Translations under genes and position numbers: made by a program
Part shown: in pieces, positions 58,948-64,000 of the stretch
How the letters are laid out: each line of letters begins with the position of its first letter
Numbering within the stretch: position 1 is the stretch's first letter
The notes under the pieces: model-generated
The model's database searches: none
What the model was told of the DNA's origin: nothing
The model's input: the letters and a program-made list of their open reading frames with translations, nothing else
NCBI RefSeq assembly: GCF_011682175.1
Contig: NZ_WHJG01000028.1
Location: 1 to 64,000, forward strand
Source of the DNA: Massilia frigida
GTDB taxonomy: Bacteria; Pseudomonadota; Gammaproteobacteria; Burkholderiales; Burkholderiaceae_D
Direction of reading: 5' to 3'
Length of the DNA: 64,000 nucleotides

Positions 58948-59746
58948 TCAGCGTGCCGACTGGCAGCGATCGGCGGCGTCGGTAACGATGCGTATCGTCC
59001 GCCTGCCAGCGTTGCCGGTGAACCGGGCGACTGCATGCTGCCAGTTCAGGGCGCTGCCCCTGGTGTTGTCGAAGCGCGCGACCAAGGTGTTGTCGACGTA
59101 GACCGCAATGCGGGTGGCGTACGCATCGTAGCCGATGTCCTTCCCGGTGATCATTTTAACAAGATATTTCCGCGGCGGATCGCCGCTGCCGTCAGGGCAG
59201 ATCAAGCGATTTCAGCAATAAGCGCTCCCACTGTCCGTCCGGCATCGTTCGTTTGAACACTGAGCGCTGTGTATAGGCATACTGAACACCGTCGCCACCG
59301 TCCACCACGCCACGAATTTCGTCAAGGTAACTTTCGCAGTCCGTTTGCGCTGACATAGATCCTCTCAGCAAAACAGGAATAGACCTTGTTGCCGATAGCG
59401 GCGTAAGCGCCGCCCGGCACGGCGATACGGTCGCGCCGCGGATTGAACGGCCCATCCCCGCGCAGCGTCGTATGCAGCTCCTCTTTCGCCCCGACAATAC
59501 GCCATGAACCAAACCGGAAGCCTTCGTCCTCCCAATGCAGTCCCCATCGCGGCTGCGGTAAGCGTGCGGGGTTAAGGTCGTCATCTGCACATCCCCGTTA
59601 GGAAATATCGAAAACGATGTCACCTCATTGATGAAGGGGCGCAGGGGGACCATGGCTATGGCCGGGGCGGCCATGAGCAGGCCGGACACGCGCATCAGCC
59701 AGGCCGATAGCGGCACCTTGTTTCGTTTTATGAGCGTCATGGCCAC
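58948..59746 (-). pseudogene. Frameshifted gene for a secreted protein of unknown family
   Basis: Good protein segments are spread over three frames. From about 59740, a signal-like start (WLMRVSGLLMAAPAIAM) runs to about 59560. From 59549 a second frame reads WGLHWEDEGFRFGSWRIVGA and RDRIAVPGGAYAAIGNKVYS down to about 59340. Then the first frame resumes with SYLDEIRGVVDGGDGVQYAY and MPDGQWERLLLKSLD. At about 59200 a third frame takes over with YLVKMITGKDIGYDAYATRI and VARFDNTRGSALNWQHAVAR, stopping at 58948. At least three indels are needed. The intact ancestor would be an exported protein of about 260 residues. Family not recognised. Sequence error is the alternative. Confidence 0.55.
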
Positions 59747-59760
59747 AAATGTTACACGGC

Positions 59761-59774
59761 TTGATGCACATCAA
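59761..59774 (+). promoter_or_regulatory. Perfect FNR/ANR box upstream of uspA
   Basis: TTGATGCACATCAA matches the TTGAT-N4-ATCAA consensus at all ten defined positions, 67 bp before the ATG at 59841. This is the strongest evidence in the window for oxygen-responsive control. Confidence 0.8.
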
Positions 59775-59840
59775 GTGGCAATTCGAGTAGCAGGGCGTAA
59801 ATTCGATGCGCTGACCTGTCCACTTTCCAAGGAGCTGACA

Positions 59841-60674
59841 ATGTACAAAACCATCCTGGTCCATGTCGATGCGAGTCCACGCCTGGGCGCGCGCGTGGAA
59901 GCCGCCGCGCGCCTGGCCATCGCGAACGACGCCCATCTGACGGGTGTTGCGCCGACCGGACTGTCGGCGTTCATGTTTCCGCTCAGCGCGATGGATGCGG
60001 GCATGCCCCCGATCGCCTTCCCGGTCGCGGAAATCCGTGCCGAGGCCGAGCGTTCGCTGGACCTGTTCGACAGCGTCGCGCGCCGGGCCGGGCTGAACGC
60101 GCCGGAGCGGCTGCTGGTCGACGAGGAAATCGGGGCCGGCCTGTGCCTGCAAGCCAGATACGCCGACCTGCTGGTCGTCAGCCCGGCGGCGGGCGATCCG
60201 CGTCCGTTCGCGCGCCACGATGTCACTCAATACGTGCTGCTCCACTGCGCCCGGCCGGTGCTGGTGCTGCCGGCCGCCGGCGCCATCGGCGCGATCGGAC
60301 AACGCGTGACCGTGGCATGGAACGGCAGCGCCGAGGCGGTGCGTGCCATCACCAGCGCGCTGCCCCTGCTGCGGAAGGCCGTGCAAGTGGACCTGGTCGT
60401 CGTCGCCGGCAAGGACAGCCCGGAACGGTACGGCGAACAGCCAGGCGCCGACATCGCGCTCTACCTGGCGCGGCACGGGGTCGAGGTCGCGCTGAACGTG
60501 GTTCGTGGCGGCGACGACGATGGCGAGTCGCTGTTGTCGTTCGCTGCCGACAAAGGTGCCGACCTGATCGTCATGGGCGCCTTCGGCCACTCCCGCTTCC
60601 GCGAATTCGTGCTCGGCGGCGCGACCCGCACGGCGCTGCGCTCGTCGCCGATACCGTTGTGGATGGCGCATTGA
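59841..60674 (+). CDS. Universal stress protein, tandem UspA type
   Basis: 277 residues from the ATG at 59841, with AAGGAG 6 bases before it. KTILVHVDASPRLGARVEAA opens the first half. The second half (RVTVAWNGSAEAVRAI) ends with the ATP-binding signature GAFGHSRFREFVLGGATRT. It is a paralogue of the protein at 18168-19013, with similar length and ending. Cytoplasmic, probably induced at low oxygen through the perfect FNR box upstream. Confidence 0.9.
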   Translation: MYKTILVHVDASPRLGARVEAAARLAIANDAHLTGVAPTGLSAFMFPLSAMDAGMPPIAFPVAEIRAEAERSLDLFDSVARRAGLNAPERLLVDEEIGAGLCLQARYADLLVVSPAAGDPRPFARHDVTQYVLLHCARPVLVLPAAGAIGAIGQRVTVAWNGSAEAVRAITSALPLLRKAVQVDLVVVAGKDSPERYGEQPGADIALYLARHGVEVALNVVRGGDDDGESLLSFAADKGADLIVMGAFGHSRFREFVLGGATRTALRSSPIPLWMAH

Positions 60675-60684
60675 CGACGGCATC

Positions 60685-60891
60685 ATGCATCAGGCCGAAT
60701 TGAAGAGCGCCCTGCGGTACTTCATCGACAGCTGCGTCGACGACGACGAGGTCAAGCGCAGCGCCACGGCCTGGATCGCGCTCGACCCGGTTCCGGTAAA
60801 AGCGATCCTCGCCAGGATCACGCCGCACATGCGCCCGATGGCCGACGCCGACATCGGCTTATGGCAAACGATCATGCATTTCTACATGTAG
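60685..60891 (+). CDS. Small hypothetical protein after uspA
   Basis: 68 residues starting 10 bp after the uspA stop. Helical, acidic N-terminus (QAELKSALRYFIDSCVDDDE) and a natural codon pattern. No known motif. Probably cotranscribed with uspA; small proteins in this position are common in FNR-controlled stress clusters, but its role is unknown. Confidence 0.5.
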   Translation: MHQAELKSALRYFIDSCVDDDEVKRSATAWIALDPVPVKAILARITPHMRPMADADIGLWQTIMHFYM

Positions 60892-60945
60892 GATCGCCCC
60901 GCACCGCGCTGACAGCGGCAGCGCAGACGGTTCCAGATGCACATC

Positions 60946-60959
60946 TTGATGCACATCAT
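60946..60959 (+). promoter_or_regulatory. FNR/ANR-like box upstream of 61022
   Basis: TTGATGCACATCAT matches nine of ten consensus positions and repeats the same central GCAC as the box at 59761. It is 62 bp before the ATG at 61022. Confidence 0.6.
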
Positions 60960-61021
60960 TTACCGGAAGGCTACGCGGCGCCGACGGTGAATGCCGATCC
61001 ATCCACGCCATCAGGGACAAC

Positions 61022-61489
61022 ATGTCAATCGCGCTTCATGCCAGGCAGCGCGCATGGCGCAGGCCCGGCTTGAGCCGCGAGCATGCCGGCGCGGTGCGCT
61101 TCTATGCGTCCACCCGCTTCGCCGACCTGTTCACCGGCGTCAGGAACGCGCCCCTGTCGCTGGCGGCGCGCCTGCCCGAAGCCACGGGCCTAGCCGATGT
61201 GCAAACCACCATCGGACAGGTGGTGCAGATCGAGCTCGCCGGCGTCACCGAACCCCTGATCGGCCCGCTGATCAGGGTTGACCGGCGCCGTCCGCCGCGC
61301 ATGAACCTGGTCTCGGTGGCGGCCGGGCGCGCCAAGCGTGCAGCCGGCCCGGTGCGCGCCGACGCCGCGATCGAAGCACTGGTCTTGCAAGCGTTCGCCC
61401 AGGCGCGCGCACCTGACGCCGCTGCGTTTGGGCGGGCCAACGATGCCGGGCATGAGTGCGCGACGGCCTGTCCGAAGGTGCGCAAGTGA
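61022..61489 (+). CDS. Hypothetical protein in the FNR-boxed cluster
   Basis: 155 residues with a weak CAGGGA site before the ATG. The middle looks like real protein (FADLFTGVRNAPLSLAARLP, IGQVVQIELAGVTEPLIGPL, MNLVSVAAGRAKRA); the ends are Arg/Ala-rich. Family not recognised. A GTG at 61486 overlapping its stop could start a further 39-residue frame (IVYPPAQLRAGDRVQVREV) that runs into the convergent nuclease gene; the two may be pieces of one truncated gene. The upstream FNR box favours a real transcript. Confidence 0.42.
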   Translation: MSIALHARQRAWRRPGLSREHAGAVRFYASTRFADLFTGVRNAPLSLAARLPEATGLADVQTTIGQVVQIELAGVTEPLIGPLIRVDRRRPPRMNLVSVAAGRAKRAAGPVRADAAIEALVLQAFAQARAPDAAAFGRANDAGHECATACPKVRK

Positions 61490-61591
61490 TCGTCTACCCC
61501 CCGGCCCAGCTGCGCGCCGGCGACCGGGTGCAAGTGCGCGAAGTATCCCAGGCGCCACGCGCTTCCAGCGTGGCAACGTCGAGGCGCGAGA

Positions 61592-62956
61592 TCAGGCCAG
61601 CGTGACGTCGTCCAGATAGCCCGGCACTTCGCACGGCCAGCCGAGCTCCTCCCCGATGCGGCGGCGCAGGGCCTCGGCGGCGGCGCTTTCGCCGTGGGTG
61701 ATGAAGGTGCGCTGCGGCGCATGCCGGATATGCGACATCCAGCCGATCAGTTCATCGCCGTCGGCATGCGCCGACAGATTGGCGATCTGCGCGACCCGCG
61801 CGCGCAGGGGAACTTGCTGCCCGTGGATCTTGATCGACGCGCAACCGGCCAGCATCAGCGCGCCGCGCGTGCCGCCGGCCTGGAAGCCGGCAAACAGGAT
61901 CGTGTTGCGCGGATCGGGGGCGAATGCCTTCAGATGGTGCAGGACGCGCCCGCCGGTGGCCATGCCGCTGGCGGCCACGATGACCATCGGCACCTGGCGC
62001 TCGTTGAGGGCGATCGATTCCTCCACGCTGTTGACGATGGTGGCCGCGTGGCGCATCGCGAAGCATTGCTCGTGGCTGAGGCGGTGGCTGTGCAAGTGCT
62101 TCTGGTACAGCGCGGTCGCATCGGCGGCCATCGGGCTGTTCAGATAGACCGGCAGATGGGCCGGGATTGCGCCCTGCTCCTTCAGGCGGTGCAGGTCGTA
62201 CAGCAGCGACTGCGCGCGCCCGACCGCGAATGCGGGGATGATGGTGACGCCGCCGCGGGCGGCGCTGTCGCGGATAGTCTGGCCGAGCAGCAGCAGCGGG
62301 TCGGCCGGGTCGTGCCGCTTGTCGCCGTAGGTCGCCTCCACCACCAGATAATCCGCCTCGGCGATGGCCGCCGGCGCGACCATGAGCGGGTCGTTGGGAC
62401 GGCCGAGGTCGCCAGAAAACACGATGGTTTTCCCGGCGCAGCGCACCGTGACGATGGCCGCGCCCAGGATATGGCCGGCCAGCGCCAATTGCCCTTGCAG
62501 CTCGCCGGCGATGGCGAACGGCATGTCGAACGGCACCGGCACGAACTGGCGCAGGGCGCGCACCGCGTCAGCCTCTGAATACAGGGGCAAGGCTGGCGCA
62601 TGTCTGGAAAAACCGTGGCGGTTGGCGTAGTTGGCTTCCTCTTCCTGCAGGTGCCCACTGTCCGGCAACAGGATCTTGCACAGGTCGAAGGTAGCCGGAC
62701 TGCAAAAAATCTTGCCGGTGAATCCATTTTTCACCAGCAGCGGCAGGTAGCCGCTGTGGTCCAGGTGCGCATGGGTGAGCACCACGGCGTCGATGCCGGC
62801 CGGATCGACCGGAAACGGGTGCCGGTTGCGCAAGCGCAGTTCTTTGTGCCCCTGGAACAGGCCGCAGTCGACCAGGATGTCATGGCCGCCGGAGCTGAGC
62901 AGGTATTTTGAACCGGTCACGCTGCCGGTCGCGCCAAGGAATTTCAGTTTCATCAC
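61592..62956 (-). CDS. MBL-fold/beta-CASP RNA-processing exonuclease family protein
   Basis: 454 residues. A metallo-beta-lactamase core with HTHAHLDHSG (zinc ligands), SGDLGRPNDP and a later THGES His, plus the beta-CASP insertion (PAFAVGRAQSLLYDLHRL, VYLNSPMAADATALY, VIVAASGMATGGRVLHHL, SAHADGDELIGW). This is the CPSF73/YSH1-like prokaryotic group, which cleaves RNA using two zinc ions in the cytoplasm. Its relatives commonly accompany universal stress proteins in low-oxygen regulons. An FNR-like box lies 53 bp upstream. The ATG at 62953 is an equally possible start. Confidence 0.9.
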   Translation of the reverse strand: MMKLKFLGATGSVTGSKYLLSSGGHDILVDCGLFQGHKELRLRNRHPFPVDPAGIDAVVLTHAHLDHSGYLPLLVKNGFTGKIFCSPATFDLCKILLPDSGHLQEEEANYANRHGFSRHAPALPLYSEADAVRALRQFVPVPFDMPFAIAGELQGQLALAGHILGAAIVTVRCAGKTIVFSGDLGRPNDPLMVAPAAIAEADYLVVEATYGDKRHDPADPLLLLGQTIRDSAARGGVTIIPAFAVGRAQSLLYDLHRLKEQGAIPAHLPVYLNSPMAADATALYQKHLHSHRLSHEQCFAMRHAATIVNSVEESIALNERQVPMVIVAASGMATGGRVLHHLKAFAPDPRNTILFAGFQAGGTRGALMLAGCASIKIHGQQVPLRARVAQIANLSAHADGDELIGWMSHIRHAPQRTFITHGESAAAEALRRRIGEELGWPCEVPGYLDDVTLA

Positions 62957-63008
62957 AAACCTTTCCAGAGTGGATACTGGAATATCGATGAGTTACCGAG
63001 CAAATACC

Positions 63009-63022
63009 TTGACGCAAATCAA
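63009..63022 (-). promoter_or_regulatory. FNR/ANR-like box upstream of the MBL nuclease
   Basis: TTGACGCAAATCAA matches nine of ten consensus positions, 53 bp before the nuclease start. The motif is near-symmetric, so it also reads on the other strand. Confidence 0.6.
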
Positions 63023-63060
63023 AACCGACCGGATTCACGCTGGCGGGCGTGGGACCGCGC

Positions 63061-63483
63061 TTAATTCAGCAGGATCGCCTTGCGGTACGGCGCCATCGGC
63101 GGACGCGGGAATTGCACGCCGGCGTAGGCGCTGCGGAAACAGCTGGCCTTGGCATTCTCGACATCAGTCATGGTCTTGGTGACCTTGCCTTCCGCATCGA
63201 GCACCAGCACGATCGTGACCGGGTACTTCGACTTGCCGTGGCAATTGCCTTTCTGGTCGAGCTTGCGCTCGTTATTGAAGGCGATCGATTCGTTCTCGTA
63301 TTTGGTGGCTTTGGCGTTCGGGAACTGGGCATCGAACTTGGCCATTTCGGCGGAAAAGTCCGGATTCTTCGGCGACGGCGCTTCGACCGCATTCGGGTCG
63401 GCCGGCTTGGTCCCCGTGGTTTCGCAACCAGCCATCAGCACCGCAGCGCACAGCATTGAAATTTTGATTAAGTGTTTACGCAA
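63061..63483 (-). CDS. Hypothetical lipoprotein
   Basis: 140 residues. A signal peptide with lipobox LMAGC (cleavage before Cys20) indicates membrane anchoring. The mature part includes NCHGKSKYPVTIVLVLDAEGKVTKT and ends with PRPPMAPYRKAILLN, which recalls a TonB C-terminal-like fold with a central Cys pair (NCHGK, SCFRS) that may form a disulfide. It lies downstream of the apbE gene on the same strand, 113 bp away. Confidence 0.75.
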   Translation of the reverse strand: MRKHLIKISMLCAAVLMAGCETTGTKPADPNAVEAPSPKNPDFSAEMAKFDAQFPNAKATKYENESIAFNNERKLDQKGNCHGKSKYPVTIVLVLDAEGKVTKTMTDVENAKASCFRSAYAGVQFPRPPMAPYRKAILLN

Positions 63484-63596
63484 GTTATTCTCCGGTGGTC
63501 ATCCTGGAACCAACAGGGCTGGAAGCAGCCGCATGTTGTCGAATCGCCATTGTACGGGGAAGTAACCATTCTTTCATTTTGATTCCCGCACGGAAA

Positions 63597-64000
63597 CTAA
63601 TTCGACGGCGCGCGGCCCTTCGCCTGCTGCGCCGCCGCCAGCCGCGCGCGCATGGCCGGCGTGGTATGCACCGTGCCGTGCGCGTCGATCAGCATCACCT
63701 GGTCCAGGCCCATGCGGGCGGCCATCGCTTCCCAGCCAGCCGGGCCGGTGATGAACAGGGGTTTCGAGTTGCCGTCCGAGCGCAAACCGGCATCCGCGCC
63801 ACCCGCGGTCACGATCGTGACCGACGCCACCAGGTCGATCGGATAACCGCTGCGCGGGTCGATGATGTGCGGGCGGCGCTTGCCATCCTTGAGGAAATAG
63901 CGCTGATAGTCGCCGCTGGTGCCCATCGCTTCGTTGTCGCCCAGGTTCACATGCGCCACGGCGCCGGGGGCGCGCGGGTCCTGGATGCCGACCCGCCACG
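63597..64000 (-). CDS. apbE: FAD:protein FMN transferase ApbE, C-terminal part
   Basis: The frame is open to the window edge and the start lies outside. The visible 134 residues begin WRVGIQDPRAPG and continue SGDYQRYFLKDGKRRPHIIDPRSGYP, the ApbE core with the HIIDPRTG-type motif, then SVTIVTAGGADAG with the metal-binding segment. ApbE attaches FMN covalently to Thr residues of flavoproteins such as NqrB/C and RnfD/G using FAD and Mg2+. The C-terminus is Ala/Lys-rich. Confidence 0.85.
   Translation of the reverse strand, partial: WRVGIQDPRAPGAVAHVNLGDNEAMGTSGDYQRYFLKDGKRRPHIIDPRSGYPIDLVASVTIVTAGGADAGLRSDGNSKPLFITGPAGWEAMAARMGLDQVMLIDAHGTVHTTPAMRARLAAAQQAKGRAPSN

Overview
The window is high-GC, densely coded DNA. 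Its gene content (cyanophycin metabolism, phaB, paired universal stress proteins under FNR-type boxes, a type VI secretion system, a PaoABC-type molybdoenzyme) suggests a betaproteobacterium of the Oxalobacteraceae, such as Massilia, Duganella or Janthinobacterium. That placement is inferred from protein flavour and gene order only. No rRNA, tRNA or CRISPR array is visible.

Region by region. 1-3000: the 3' part of an ISL3-type transposase, a possible remnant of the gene it interrupted, a small membrane protein and a gene-poor stretch holding an inverted-repeat pair. 3010-7513: a TetR regulator facing an MFS exporter-ribB pair across a duplicated operator, a secreted metallopeptidase gene with an in-frame TGA, and a GAF protein. 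7778-13758: a tight four-gene operon of a haem-oxygenase-like iron enzyme, an NPPY methyltransferase, cyanophycinase and cyanophycin synthetase. 13726-19013: a solitary substrate-binding protein, an RtcB ligase with a terminator-like leader hairpin, Hsp20, a MITE-like repeat, and a phaB-uspA unit. 19149-23013: an aldehyde oxidoreductase operon paoABC. 24005-30750: two tandem MalT-like LuxR regulators facing an OmpR-type regulator with a degenerate receiver domain.

30692-52344: a type VI secretion locus in two divergent operons. The minus operon runs tssA-B-C-D-E, a PAAR-like gene, tssI, an FHA gene, tssK-L-M. The plus operon is tssF-G-H. Every core component is present except the lipoprotein TssJ. 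The 2.1-kb gap between the operons carries an AT-rich gene of foreign character. Near-identical arrays of about 10-bp AT repeats lie on the tssA side and the tssF side of that gap.

52462-58302: a secreted alpha/beta hydrolase, a hypothetical protein, and a Fur-boxed operon for siderophore-type iron uptake (DUF3325-like, DUF3649-like, PepSY membrane protein, TonB receptor) ending in strong hairpins. 58574-59746: a decayed gene read in three frames. 59841-62956: a cluster of a universal stress protein, small proteins and an MBL/beta-CASP nuclease, with three FNR-type boxes. 63061-64000: a lipoprotein and the C-terminal part of apbE.

The most interesting system is the four-gene cyanophycin-type operon with its added oxidase and methyltransferase, which may make or process a modified peptide polymer. 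Next are the shared phased repeats and the foreign gene in the T6SS divergence.
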